In this document: piece after piece, positions 44,454 through 53,346 of the stretch | How positions within the stretch are numbered: the first letter of the stretch is position 1 | How the letters are laid out: each line of letters begins with the position of its first letter | Assembly (NCBI GenBank): GCA_963704455.1 | Contig: OY969905.1 | Span: 992,001 to 1,056,000, forward strand | DNA from: DASTCZ01 sp963704455 | GTDB lineage: Bacteria > Acidobacteriota > Terriglobia > Acidiferrales > UBA7541 | DNA length: 64,000 nt | Direction of reading: 5' to 3' | The notes under the pieces: model-generated | What the model saw: the letters and a program-made list of their open reading frames with translations, nothing else | Told to the model about the DNA's origin: nothing | The model's database searches: none | Position numbers and translations under genes: made by a program

Positions 44454-44628
44454 CCACGCGCAAGGACCGGACGCATCGCATCACATCATTACTTCATCGC
44501 ATGACAAAAACATATCAAACTTACTTACCACAGCGGTTGCCGCGAAGCAAACGAGAAACGCAAGCGCGCGAAATTTTTTCGGCGCAAGATGACTTTGCAA
44601 ATTTGGCAGAGTTCGCTAGAGTGCCTGC

Positions 44629-45588
44629 ATGAGCGCGCGGAACGCAAAAACCGTGGATGTAGTCGGCGCGGGAATCAATGCAACCGACACGTTGATCCGG
44701 CTGCCGCAGTTCCCTACCATCGAATCCAAGGTAGAGTTTCTTTCAAGCATTGTCCTTCCGGGGGGACAGGTGGCTTCGGCAATAGTGGCTTGTGCGAAAT
44801 GGGGACTGAAGACGCGATACGTCGGAAAGGTGGGCGATGATTTCGCGGGCAAACTGCAACGCAAGGAGTTTGAGAAGGCTGGGGTGGAGGCGCGCCTCGC
44901 TGAAGTTCCGGGAGCCCAAAGTCAAACCGCATTCATTCTGGTGGATGTGCCAAGCGGGGAGAGAACGGTGCTCTGGAATCGAACGGCGGAGATGACGTTG
45001 AACCCTGAGGACATCCAGCGCGAATGGATCGTGAACGCCAGGGCACTTTTGGTGGATGGTCATGACACAGTTGCCGCTGCAATGGCCGCTCGGTGGGCGC
45101 GCGAAGCCGGGATTCCAGTCACTTCCGACCTTGATAATCTTTATCCAGGAGTTGAAGTATTACTTGAGAATGTAGATTACACCGTCACCTCAAAGGAATT
45201 CCCTGCCCGTCTAACCGGAGAGAAGGATTTGCTAAAGGCGCTGCCTGCAATTCAGAAAAGATTTCGGAATCAGCTAACCGCGGCGACGCTGGGGCGAGGT
45301 GGCGTACTTGCCTGGGACGGCCAACGATTTCGATACAACCCCGCGTATGTGGTGGAGACAGTGGACACAACCGGCGCGGGCGACATCTTTCACGGCGCGT
45401 TTGTGTACGCGCAACTTGCCGGATGGCCGCTTGATGAACAGCTCGCGTTTTCGTGCGCGGCGGCGGCCCTGAATTGCAAGGCAATGGGGGCTCGGGGCGG
45501 GATTGCGCCCTTGACGCAGATTCGGGAATTGATGCGCAAGGGCACGACTTATCCTCAGCTCTTCTCCGCGCGTGAATTCAAGGGGTAG
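44629..45588 (+). CDS. PfkB-family carbohydrate kinase
   Basis: A 319-residue ribokinase-fold sugar kinase. The N-terminus has VDVVGAGINATDTLIRLP and a GG motif (LPGGQVASAIVACAKWG). The C-terminal signature DTTGAGDIFHGAFVYAQL contains the catalytic aspartate in GAGD. Other family segments are YVGKVGDDFAGKL and ARALLVDGHD. The substrate (ribose, fructose, adenosine or another) cannot be told. It overlaps no other gene, and rhomboid follows 43 bp downstream on the same strand. The function is probably sugar or nucleoside salvage. Confidence 0.92.
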   Translation: MSARNAKTVDVVGAGINATDTLIRLPQFPTIESKVEFLSSIVLPGGQVASAIVACAKWGLKTRYVGKVGDDFAGKLQRKEFEKAGVEARLAEVPGAQSQTAFILVDVPSGERTVLWNRTAEMTLNPEDIQREWIVNARALLVDGHDTVAAAMAARWAREAGIPVTSDLDNLYPGVEVLLENVDYTVTSKEFPARLTGEKDLLKALPAIQKRFRNQLTAATLGRGGVLAWDGQRFRYNPAYVVETVDTTGAGDIFHGAFVYAQLAGWPLDEQLAFSCAAAALNCKAMGARGGIAPLTQIRELMRKGTTYPQLFSAREFKG

Positions 45589-45631
45589 AAGCGTATAAGT
45601 TTGCTTACCTTGTGGAGGCGAAGCAGGCTGC

Positions 45632-46318
45632 ATGATTCCACTGTATGACGACCTACCGCGCTTAAGATTTCCCATAATGAACGTGCTTTTGATCGCGGCA
45701 AACGTGATCGTGTTCATTCACGAGCTATCGTTGGGCCCGCGCCATCAAGTCGCATTCATGATGATGTATGGAATGGTGCCATCGCACGTGGGAGCTGCAC
45801 TGCAAACAGGCCATGGCCTGGGCCTTGCGCTGCAGCCGCTATTCACCTCGATGTTTATTCATAGCGGGTGGCTGCACATCATCGGGAATATGTGGTTTCT
45901 GTGGGTCTTTGGCGACAATACAGAGGACGCGTTCGGCCATTTCGGGTATTTAATCTTCTACCTTGCGTGCGGCCTGGCCGGGGGCGTCACCCACGTCATC
46001 GCAAATTGGGGCTCGAATCTTCCAGCGGTGGGCGCGAGCGGCGCCATTGCGGGTGTGATGGGCGCATACCTGGTGCTTTATCCGCGAGCGCGCATTTTGA
46101 CACTGGTCATACTTGTTGTCTTTTTCTTCACCGTGCGATTGCCGGCGGTTGTGGTGATCGGGATTTGGTTCCTCATTCAGTTTTTCAGCGGAATCGGATC
46201 GCTGGGCACGGCTCAAGCGGGTGGGGTCGCATTCTGGGCGCATATCGGGGGCTTTGCACTCGGCGTCATTGCCGGGCTGGCAGTAAAGCGGTGCGTTAGC
46301 AATTCGCCAGCATATTAA
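45632..46318 (+). CDS. Rhomboid-family intramembrane serine protease
   Basis: A 228-residue membrane protease with six predicted helices. The catalytic serine is in GASGAIAGVMGAYL (helix 4) and the histidine in AHIGGFALGVIAG (helix 6). The loop-1 WR-like region and the oxyanion segment HSGWLHIIGNMWFLWVFGDN with its HxxxN pattern are present. The N-terminus MIPLYDDLPRLRFP is typical of the bacterial type encoded in this phylum. Substrates are unknown. Its TAA stop overlaps the convergent leuB stop within TTAA. Confidence 0.94.
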   Translation: MIPLYDDLPRLRFPIMNVLLIAANVIVFIHELSLGPRHQVAFMMMYGMVPSHVGAALQTGHGLGLALQPLFTSMFIHSGWLHIIGNMWFLWVFGDNTEDAFGHFGYLIFYLACGLAGGVTHVIANWGSNLPAVGASGAIAGVMGAYLVLYPRARILTLVILVVFFFTVRLPAVVVIGIWFLIQFFSGIGSLGTAQAGGVAFWAHIGGFALGVIAGLAVKRCVSNSPAY

Positions 46319-47412
46319 GAATTCCGGGCAATTCCCTGCTTCGAAATCCAGTTTGTAAGCCATTCGCCTGCTTCGCGGGTGCCGAGCGGGCCGCCGATGT
46401 CGCGTGTGGTCTGTTTGGCGGCAACGGAAGCGCGGACGGCGGCGAGGAGCGTGGCGGCTTCCCCGGGCCAGCCGATGTGTTCGAGCATCATCGATGAGGC
46501 GAGCACCGATGCGATTGGGTTCGCCTGATTTTTACCGGCGATGTTTGGTGCGGAGCCGTGGACCGGCTCGAAAATAGAGACCTGCCCCGGATGGATGTTG
46601 CCGGAAGGCGCCATTCCCATGCCGCCGGCGAGTTGCGCGCCAAGGTCGCTGATGATGTCGCCAAAAAGATTGCAAGTGACGATGACCTGGAATTGCGAGG
46701 GGTCGCGGACGACTTCCATGGCGAGCGCGTCAATGTAAAGGTGGCGCGATTCGATCTCCGCATATTCCTTGCGGACTTCGGCGAACACGCGCTGCCAGAG
46801 ATCGTGCGCGAAATTGAGCGCGTTTGATTTGTCACTCATGCAAACGCGAGTGAGCTTGTTGCGGCGCGCGTACTCGTAGGCGTGGCGGATGATGCGCTCG
46901 ACGCCCTTGCGCGTGTTGACGTCTTCCTGCAGCGCGATCTCGTCAGGCGTTCCCTTCTTGAAGATGCCGCCGACGCCGACGTAAAGGCCTTCGGTGTTCT
47001 CGCGTAAAACCATGAAATTGATGTCGCGCGGCTGGCGGTCGCGCAGCGGCGTGAGAGATGCATCGAGCAATTCAACAGGGCGCGCGTTGATGAAGAGGTC
47101 GAGCTTGAAGCGCAGGCCGAGGAGGATGTCGGCGGCGTGCTTATTCGAGGGGACGCGCGGATCGCCCAGCGCACCCAGGAGCACAGCGTCGAATTTCTCG
47201 CGGAGCATTTTTTCGCCGCCCTCGGGGAGCGTAGTGCCGTCGCGAAGGAAGCGGTCGGCGCCCCAGTCGAGCTCGGTGAATTCGAGCTTGCGATTGCCCG
47301 CGGCGGCCACAGCTCGTAGCGCGTGCGCGGCTTCGGCGATGACTTCCTTGCCGACGCCGTCGCCGGGAAGGAGCGCGATGCGCTTTGGAGAATTTGTGTC
47401 GGCAGCAGACAT
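46315..47412 (-). CDS. leuB: 3-isopropylmalate dehydrogenase (beta-decarboxylating dehydrogenase family)
   Basis: A 365-residue NAD-dependent decarboxylating dehydrogenase. Evidence: IALLPGDGVGKEVIAEA, LLGALGDPRVPSNKHA, the arginine-rich LRFKLDLFINARPV, NFMVLRENTEGLYVGVGG, DKSNALNFAHDLW, the metal-binding CNLFGDIISDLGAQLAGGMGMAPSGNI and EPVHGSAPNIAGK. These fit LeuB of the leucine pathway; the tartrate/isocitrate dehydrogenase members share most motifs, so activity is inferred. Start is ATG 47412, with a TTG at 47421 possible. leuC/leuD are not here. An insertion sequence lies 53 bp upstream, between it and the next gene of the same direction. Confidence 0.85.
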   Translation of the reverse strand: MSAADTNSPKRIALLPGDGVGKEVIAEAAHALRAVAAAGNRKLEFTELDWGADRFLRDGTTLPEGGEKMLREKFDAVLLGALGDPRVPSNKHAADILLGLRFKLDLFINARPVELLDASLTPLRDRQPRDINFMVLRENTEGLYVGVGGIFKKGTPDEIALQEDVNTRKGVERIIRHAYEYARRNKLTRVCMSDKSNALNFAHDLWQRVFAEVRKEYAEIESRHLYIDALAMEVVRDPSQFQVIVTCNLFGDIISDLGAQLAGGMGMAPSGNIHPGQVSIFEPVHGSAPNIAGKNQANPIASVLASSMMLEHIGWPGEAATLLAAVRASVAAKQTTRDIGGPLGTREAGEWLTNWISKQGIARNS

Positions 47413-47448
47413 GGCGCGCAAACTAACATGCGTGCGGGGTTACGTCAA

Positions 47449-47465
47449 CGCGAGGAATCCTGATG
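47449..47465. repeat. Target-site duplication, left copy
   Basis: CGCGAGGAATCCTGATG here is repeated exactly at 48897-48913 on the other side of the insertion sequence. The match extends by one A on the left and one T on the right if the ends are read generously. Such a long duplication fits the IS1202/ISNCY-type elements. Confidence 0.9.
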
Positions 47466-48896
47466 TGTCGTTAGCACATGATATGTCCGGTCTATTAGCA
47501 GATGAAATGTCCGCTTTACACAGGCGGCTTGGAGTAGACCTCCGGTCCGGAGGTGGGCGTGATGAGCTACTCCAGAGCTGCGACGGAGCGGGCGATGAAA
47601 GCACAAGAAGTGATTTTGCGGGTGATCGGCAAGCAGATGACCTGGCTTCAAGCGGCCCAGGTGTTGCGCGTCGGTCCGCGGCAGATGCGGCGGCTGTATT
47701 GGCGCTATCAGCGGTTCGGCTATGACGGACTGTGGGATCGCCGGACGGGAACACCTTCTCCGAAGCGCGTGAAGCTGGAGGTGGTCGAAAAGGTGTTGGT
47801 TTTGTACCGGGAGAAGTATTCCGATTTCAGCGTGAAGCATTTTCACGAGAAGCTCGAGGAGGAGCACGGCATCCGGCTCAGCTACACCTGGGTGAAGCTG
47901 GCGCTGCAAGGCGCCGGACTGGTGGCGAAAGAACGGCAGCGGGGCCTGCACCGGCGGCGGCGCGAACGAAGACCGATGGCCGGGATGATGCTGCACATCG
48001 ACGGCAGCAAGCATCGCTGGCTGGGCCAGCAGTGGCACGACTTGATCGTGGTGCTGGACGATGCGACCAGCGAGGTGTACTACGCGCAGTTGGTCGAGGA
48101 GGAATCGACACCGACGGTGATGATCGCGTTGCGCGAAGTGGTCGAGCGGCAAGGGGTGTTTTGCTCGCTTTACAGCGACCGGGCAAGCCATTTCTGGGTA
48201 ACCCCGAAAGCCGGAGAGCCGGTGGACCGGCAGCGGCTAACGCAGGTGGGGCGGGCGTTGAGTGATTTGAGGATTCAGATGATTCCGGCCTACTCGCCGC
48301 AAGCACGTGGACGAAGCGAGCGGAACTTCGGCACCTGGCAGCGGCGGCTGCCGCAAGAGTTGCGGCTGCGCGGGATCGCGACGATCGAAGAAGCCAACCG
48401 TTTTCTCGGCGAGAGCTATATCGCGGAGTTCAACCGGAAATTCGCTGTGGCGGCGACGGAACCGGTCAGCGCCTTTGTGCCGGCGACCGGGAAAGATCTG
48501 GACCGGGTCTTCTCGCTGCAGCAGGAGCGGGTGGTGAACCGAGACAACACGGTGAGTTGGGGCGGCCGGACGTTGCAGATCGAACGGGTGCGCTGGCGCG
48601 GGACGCTGGCGGGTTGCCGGGTGACGGTGTGCGAACATCTGGATGGGCGGCTGAGTTTGTATTACGGACCCCAGTGTGTCGGACAGTTTGCTGGCGAAAA
48701 TAACGAACCGAAATCGGCGGCGGAAAAGGGCTGTGGAAAAGACGCTGCGCTTGGGAATCCCGCGCAAACCGCGGGATCCCCACTTTCCCACAGCCCCGAC
48801 GACGGCGCGGTGAATGTAGTTTGAGGAGCAGAAGGAAAATCAAAAGCGGACACATCACTTGCTACCTAACGCGGACATTTCGATTTGCTAACAACA
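47466..48896 (+). mobile_element. ISNCY/IS1202-like insertion sequence, complete
   Basis: A 1431-bp element with one transposase gene. Terminal inverted repeats are TGTCGTTAGCACAT on the left and TGTTGTTAGCAAAT on the right. Each end also has a second internal copy about 24 bp further in, with the pattern TTAGCA..ATG.AATGTCCG (left copies at 47471 and 47495). These are probable transposase-binding sites. Identical 17-bp target duplications flank it, which indicates a recent or still active insertion. It separates leuB from the gene cluster ending with the MenC-like gene on the opposite strand. Confidence 0.9.
47562..48824 (+). CDS. ISNCY-family DDE transposase
   Basis: A 420-residue transposase. 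The ATG at 47562 lies 8 nt after GGAGG; the frame opens at a GTG three codons earlier. N-terminal helix-turn-helix sequence is WLQAAQVLRVGPRQMRRLYWRYQ. The rve-type DDE core has the first Asp in GMMLHIDGSKHRW, the second in LYSDRASHF and the Glu in GRSERNFGTWQRRL. The tail has a Mu-type beta-barrel-like segment (NTVSWGGRTLQIER). No frameshift or stop is present. The strand is opposite to the flanking chromosomal genes. Confidence 0.93.
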   Translation: MSYSRAATERAMKAQEVILRVIGKQMTWLQAAQVLRVGPRQMRRLYWRYQRFGYDGLWDRRTGTPSPKRVKLEVVEKVLVLYREKYSDFSVKHFHEKLEEEHGIRLSYTWVKLALQGAGLVAKERQRGLHRRRRERRPMAGMMLHIDGSKHRWLGQQWHDLIVVLDDATSEVYYAQLVEEESTPTVMIALREVVERQGVFCSLYSDRASHFWVTPKAGEPVDRQRLTQVGRALSDLRIQMIPAYSPQARGRSERNFGTWQRRLPQELRLRGIATIEEANRFLGESYIAEFNRKFAVAATEPVSAFVPATGKDLDRVFSLQQERVVNRDNTVSWGGRTLQIERVRWRGTLAGCRVTVCEHLDGRLSLYYGPQCVGQFAGENNEPKSAAEKGCGKDAALGNPAQTAGSPLSHSPDDGAVNVV

Positions 48897-48913
48897 CGCG
48901 AGGAATCCTGATG
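48897..48913. repeat. Target-site duplication, right copy
   Basis: Identical 17-bp copy of the left duplication at 47449-47465. It ends 9 bp before the stop codon of the MenC-like gene, so the insertion did not destroy that gene. Confidence 0.9.
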
Positions 48914-48921
48914 TCGGTTCG

Positions 48922-50028
48922 TTATTGAAGAACTTCTTTAGCGACCGTTAGTCTTTCGATGCGGTCAAGGCGCGGCGCATAGCCGATGCCCGGGCCTTGT
49001 GGGACGTAAATCGTGCCCTGCGGCGTCACTTCGACTTCCGGCTCGATGATGTCTTCTTTCCAGTAGCGGCGGCTGGCGGAAACGTCGCCGGGAAGCGTGA
49101 AATTGGGCAGCGTGCTTAGCGCGATGTTGTGCGCGCGGCCGATCCCGGATTCGAGCATTCCGCCGCACCAAACGGGGGTGCTGTGCTGCCGGCAGAGGTC
49201 GTGAATCGCGCGAACGCGATTGTGGCCGCCGACGCGACCGAGCTTTATGTTTATTATGCGACATGCGCCGAGTTCGATGGCGGCCCGCGCGTGCTCCACC
49301 TCGTGGATACATTCGTCGAGACAGATTGGTGTTTGCAGGTGGCGCTGGAGTTCGACGTGGCTGAAGATGTCGTCCCAGCCGAGCGGCTGCTCAATCATCA
49401 TGAGGTGATAGCCCTCGAGCTGCTGGAGAAGCGGCAGGTCGGCGAGGGTGTAGGCGGAGTTGGCGTCAACCATCAGGCGGATGCGCGGGAATTTTTCACG
49501 CAACATTCGGACTGGTTCGGCGTCCCAGCCCGGCTTGATTTTGATTTTGATGCGCTGGTAACCGGCGGCCAACTCCTTCCCTACCGCTTCAGCGAGGGCG
49601 TCGAGGCTGGGCTTTATGCCGATGGAGACGCCCGTGGGGAGCTCCTGGCGCTCGCCGCCGAGAAGTTTCCAGAGAGGAATTCCTTTCTGCTTGGCCTCCG
49701 CGTCCCAGATGGCGGCTTCGATGCCGGCTTTCGCCATGTTGTGCCCGCGGACGCGTTCCATTAAACCCCAGACATCATTCGCCGAATCGAAGCGGCTCTC
49801 TTTCAAGACGGGCCAGACGAAATTTTTCAGGATGGACCAGGCGGTCTCGATCGTCTCCGGTGAATAGAAGGGAGTTTCGGCTGCAACGCATTCGGCCCAG
49901 CCGGAAACTCCATCCACATCGGCCTCGACGAGCAGGATTCGGCGGAGGGTTGTGACGCCGAAGCTGGTCTCAAAGGGATGCAGGAGCGGCATCTGAATCT
50001 CGCGAAGTGTTATGCGGGTGATTTTCAT
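48922..50028 (-). CDS. MenC2-type o-succinylbenzoate synthase / N-succinylamino-acid racemase
   Basis: A 368-residue enolase-superfamily enzyme. The KxK motif is KIKIKPGWD (K161, K163). Metal ligands are D188 (MVDANSAY), E213 (MIEQPL) and D238 (CLDECI), and the second catalytic lysine is K262 (INIKLGRVGG). These match the NSAR/OSBS family almost position for position. The two activities cannot be separated by motifs. No menaquinone genes are adjacent. Instead, the gene lies 15 bp downstream of a COG3375 acetyltransferase and in a set with an M20 hydrolase, which favours a racemase role. It is the last gene of the set; an insertion sequence follows. Confidence 0.88.
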   Translation of the reverse strand: MKITRITLREIQMPLLHPFETSFGVTTLRRILLVEADVDGVSGWAECVAAETPFYSPETIETAWSILKNFVWPVLKESRFDSANDVWGLMERVRGHNMAKAGIEAAIWDAEAKQKGIPLWKLLGGERQELPTGVSIGIKPSLDALAEAVGKELAAGYQRIKIKIKPGWDAEPVRMLREKFPRIRLMVDANSAYTLADLPLLQQLEGYHLMMIEQPLGWDDIFSHVELQRHLQTPICLDECIHEVEHARAAIELGACRIINIKLGRVGGHNRVRAIHDLCRQHSTPVWCGGMLESGIGRAHNIALSTLPNFTLPGDVSASRRYWKEDIIEPEVEVTPQGTIYVPQGPGIGYAPRLDRIERLTVAKEVLQ

Positions 50029-50043
50029 AGTTGGCGCCCGGCT

Positions 50044-50826
50044 TTAGGCTGAGTCCTTCCAGGGTTCGAGGATATAGCGGGCGCCGTCGGCGCTTCTTTC
50101 GACTCGAGTTGCGGCGTAGCCCTTGGCGATCCAATTCTGAAATTGTTCGCGAATCTTCGATTGGATTGCCACCGATTTGCCGAGATCGCTTTGGCGCGGC
50201 TCGGGTAGGTCGGCGGGCACTAGAATTTGGGCGCGCTCTTGCGAGGGCGCGGGTTGGTGCGCGGCCTGGTCCGGCGCGTTCGCGCGGCCAGCGAGAATTG
50301 CTTCTACGCGGGGCGATGCGAGCCACCATTCCGCGACAAGGCGATCCGTGGGGATGCCGCCGTGCAACGGGCTCGATGTGACGCCGTAAACATTCGGGAG
50401 ATAGCGGCGCGCGATGGCGCCGAGACGCATGAGATTGAAGTAGGCGTTCTTTACCTCCAGCGGATCGAAGGTCCACTCGACAAGGCCGATGCCGCGCGCG
50501 AGTGCGTCGTCGCGCTGAAAGAGTTTCAGGCAGCGGCCGATGCCGCGGTCGCGATAGTCCTCGAGGACGGCGGTCATGTGGGAATGGAGGAACGCGTGGC
50601 CGTCGCGCCAACCGGCAATGGCGAGCGTGAAGCCGACCATGCGGTCGCCATCGAATGCGCCGAGGACCTGACCGCCGGTTTCGGCGGCTACTGCGAACAT
50701 GGGCACGGGGATGTCTATGTCGGACTTGCCCCAAGTGGATTGCTGCAGATCAAAGCAAACTTTGAATTCCTCGATGCCGTGGCAATGGCGGACGGAGATT
50801 TCGCCCGCTTTGGTGGGAGCCGTCAT
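50044..50826 (-). CDS. COG3375-type GNAT acyltransferase
   Basis: A 260-residue GNAT protein. Conserved elements are FDLQQSTWGKSDIDIPVPMF, GGQVLGAFDGDRMVGFTLA, HSHMTAVLEDYRDRGIGRCLKLFQR (the acyl-CoA P-loop RDRGIG), and WTFDPLEVKNAYFNLMRLGAIARRYLPNVYG (ends WTFDPLE and LPNVYG), a strongly conserved block in this family. In Geobacillus and others, members near N-succinylamino-acid racemase act as succinyl-CoA:D-amino-acid N-succinyltransferases. The ATG at 50826 overlaps the mazG stop by one base (TGATG). The frame is open to 50901 in mazG but this is not used. Confidence 0.85.
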   Translation of the reverse strand: MTAPTKAGEISVRHCHGIEEFKVCFDLQQSTWGKSDIDIPVPMFAVAAETGGQVLGAFDGDRMVGFTLAIAGWRDGHAFLHSHMTAVLEDYRDRGIGRCLKLFQRDDALARGIGLVEWTFDPLEVKNAYFNLMRLGAIARRYLPNVYGVTSSPLHGGIPTDRLVAEWWLASPRVEAILAGRANAPDQAAHQPAPSQERAQILVPADLPEPRQSDLGKSVAIQSKIREQFQNWIAKGYAATRVERSADGARYILEPWKDSA

Positions 50827-51773
50827 CACGCAGCCCCTGCCCTTCCCTTTCGAGAGTTCACCAGTGGCGGCTTGGCTTCCCCCGACTTCGCCCGATTCCA
50901 AAGAGCGTCGAGTTCGGCAGCGTTCATGTCGGCAAGCTTGCGGCCTTCTGCGGCGGCTTGCGTTTCCATTTGCTGAAAGCGCGCAATGAACTTGCGGTTG
51001 GCTTTCTTGAGCGCGATTTCCGGATCGAGCTTCAGGAAGCGCGCGACGTTTACCGCTGCGAACAGGAGGTCTCCGGCCTCGGATTCGATTTCGAGGGCGT
51101 TTCCAACGGAAATGGCGCGGTCGAGTTCGGAGCTTTCTTCGCGAAGCTTTTCGAGAACTCCTGAAATGTCCGTCCAGTCAAACCCGACGCGCGCGGCGCG
51201 ACGAGTAACCTGGTAGGCCTCGAGGACAGCGGGAAGTGTGTGCGGAATTCCATCGAGGAGTGAGGACGGTCCGGCTTCGTCGCCGCCATTTGCGGATTTG
51301 ATTTTGCCGGCGCGCTCGGCGCGGCGCTCTTCGACTTTGAGCTGCTCCCAATTCTTGAGCACTTGCGCTGCGGTGCCAGCCTTATCTTTGCCGAAAACGT
51401 GCGGATGGCGGCGAACCATTTTCGTGTGGATCCGCTCGATTACATCGGAGACATCGAAGCGCCCGGCCTGCGAGGCCAGTGCTGAATGAAAAATAATTTG
51501 AAGCAGCAAATCGCCCAGCTCTTCGGCGAATTTATCGGCATCGCCCGATTCAAGCGCGTCGAGGACTTCATAGGCCTCCTCGATGAGGTAGGTGCGCAAC
51601 GAATCGTGGGTCTGCTCCCGATCCCAGGGGCAGCCGTTCGGGGCCAGCAAGCGCGCTTGGAGCGCGACGAGGTCGGCAAAAAGTTTCCCTGCGCGGCCTT
51701 CACTCTTTTCGCGCGATGCCGCGACGGCGCTGTTTCTGCGCCCAGGAGATTTAGTTTTGCGTCGCTTATTCAT
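50826..51773 (-). CDS. mazG: Nucleoside triphosphate pyrophosphohydrolase MazG
   Basis: A 315-residue MazG, a housekeeping NTP pyrophosphatase. The metal-binding helix has EEAYEVLDALE, followed by ELGDLLLQIIFHS, and a second copy LREESSELDRAI and SEAGDLLFAAVNVARFL, so two MazG domains are present. The segment GCPWDREQTHDSLRTYLIEE is diagnostic. A basic/Lys-rich N-terminus (NKRRKTKSPGRRNS) precedes the domains. It lies 6 nt downstream of the M20 gene and overlaps the GNAT start. Confidence 0.95.
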   Translation of the reverse strand: MNKRRKTKSPGRRNSAVAASREKSEGRAGKLFADLVALQARLLAPNGCPWDREQTHDSLRTYLIEEAYEVLDALESGDADKFAEELGDLLLQIIFHSALASQAGRFDVSDVIERIHTKMVRRHPHVFGKDKAGTAAQVLKNWEQLKVEERRAERAGKIKSANGGDEAGPSSLLDGIPHTLPAVLEAYQVTRRAARVGFDWTDISGVLEKLREESSELDRAISVGNALEIESEAGDLLFAAVNVARFLKLDPEIALKKANRKFIARFQQMETQAAAEGRKLADMNAAELDALWNRAKSGEAKPPLVNSRKGRAGAA

Positions 51774-51779
51774 GCTGCG

Positions 51780-53204
51780 CTAATTCGTAAGCTTCGCCAA
51801 AGCTTTCACGAGTTCGTACAGAAACGCCTGGCCCTCGTAGAAAGATTCGACCCCGAGGCGCTCATCGCGGCCGTGAAAGCGGATGTCGTCGCGGTCGTAG
51901 AAGAACCCTTGAACTCCATAGCTTGGGATGCCAATTTCGCGAAGATATTTTCCGTCCGTGGCGCCCGCAACCTGGAAAGGGACCACCGGAACGCCGAGCC
52001 AGATTTTGTTCGTAGCCGCAGTAATAGCGTTCAGGACATCGGGACGCAAGGGCGAGGACGGGCCTTTGTTCACTTCACCAAGAATTTGCATGGTGACCTG
52101 ATCATCGTCGAAAACTTTTTTCAGCGTGCTCTGGACGAATTCCACGGAGTCTTCCGGTAACACACGGCAATTCACAGTCGCCGCGGCGAGTTGCGGCAAG
52201 GCATTCACAGCGTGGCCGCCTTCCAGCTGCGTTGCCACACATGTGGTGCGGAGCGCCGAGTTATAGGTTGGGCTGGCCGCCGCAACGCGCTTCATGGCCT
52301 CTTGCGAGCCTTCGGCGACGTGTGCAAAATCATCTTTTAATGGGCCGGTTTCGATTTTCGAGAGCTCCTTGAAATAGGCCGCGGTTACTTCATTTGTCTT
52401 CAGCGGAAAACCGAATTGGGAAAGGCGATAAAGAGCCCCGGCGAGGTGGTAGATCGCATTGTCGGCAACAGGGAGCGAACTGTGCCCTCCCTTGTTGCGC
52501 ACTTCGAGGCGGAAATTGAGGACGTATTTTTCGCTGACCTGCACGTCATTGGAGATTTTTTTGCCGCCCGTGCTTACTCCATTGCCGCCCTCATTTAGGA
52601 CAAAATCCGCGTCAATCAATTCGCGGTGATTCTTGATCAGCCATTGAACGCCGTTGTATGGCCCGCCGCCCTCTTCATCCGCCGTCAGCGCGACGATGAT
52701 GTCGCGATCCGGCTTGAAGCCTTCCTGCTTGTAACGAATTAAGTTTGCGATCCACACGGCGGCCTGCGCTTTGTCGTCTCCGGTGCCGCGGCCGTAAAAG
52801 AATCCGTCCTTCTCGATGAATTGGAAGGGGTCCGTGCTCCAATCCGCGCGGAGGGCCTCCACGACGTCTTCGTGCGCTAGGAGAAGGATAGGTTTGCGCT
52901 GGCCAGTGCCGTGATAGCGGACGACGAGATTCATTTTCTTGGGGCTGGCGCCGCCGATGAAAATGTCCGAGTCCGGAAATCCGGCGGCCCGCAATCTCCG
53001 TGCTGCCGCTTCTGCGACGGGAGTGGTTGAACCAGTCGTGAAACCGGACTGAATCTCGATGAACTCTTTGTAGATCTCCCGCGCGAGATTTCTTTCGGCT
53101 TCGGGGCGCATGGTTTGCGCAATCGCCAAAGCTGCGGAAAGAAACGAAATCATGAGCAATGCAACAAACAATCCGAATGCGCGATGCTTTTTCGTGATTG
53201 GCAT
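51780..53204 (-). CDS. Exported M20-family metallopeptidase
   Basis: A 474-residue zinc peptidase/amidohydrolase. ATG 53204 begins MPITKKHRAFGLF and a signal peptide (FVALLMISFLSAALAIAQ); the frame opens at 53423 but the extra part is not family-like. Catalytic segments are LLLAHEDVVEA (H, D), FFYGRGTGDDKAQAA (bridging D), TADEEGGGPYNG (general base E and ligand), FVLNEGGNG and the dimerisation domain with KGGHSSLP. Because it has a signal peptide, it probably acts in the periplasm on peptides. That complicates a role as partner of the downstream NSAR genes. Confidence 0.9.
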   Translation of the reverse strand: MPITKKHRAFGLFVALLMISFLSAALAIAQTMRPEAERNLAREIYKEFIEIQSGFTTGSTTPVAEAAARRLRAAGFPDSDIFIGGASPKKMNLVVRYHGTGQRKPILLLAHEDVVEALRADWSTDPFQFIEKDGFFYGRGTGDDKAQAAVWIANLIRYKQEGFKPDRDIIVALTADEEGGGPYNGVQWLIKNHRELIDADFVLNEGGNGVSTGGKKISNDVQVSEKYVLNFRLEVRNKGGHSSLPVADNAIYHLAGALYRLSQFGFPLKTNEVTAAYFKELSKIETGPLKDDFAHVAEGSQEAMKRVAAASPTYNSALRTTCVATQLEGGHAVNALPQLAAATVNCRVLPEDSVEFVQSTLKKVFDDDQVTMQILGEVNKGPSSPLRPDVLNAITAATNKIWLGVPVVPFQVAGATDGKYLREIGIPSYGVQGFFYDRDDIRFHGRDERLGVESFYEGQAFLYELVKALAKLTN

Positions 53205-53346
53205 TGCGGCATTCTTCCACGAGGAAAGATTTCGCGCAACCCGGCCTAACCAACGTGAGCGCCGCCTTGTCCGCGGGGCTTCGCGGGTGATAAACTGTTG
53301 ATTACATCGCGTTGATTGAATTAGTTCGCCTTTCTGAGGGGCTCCC

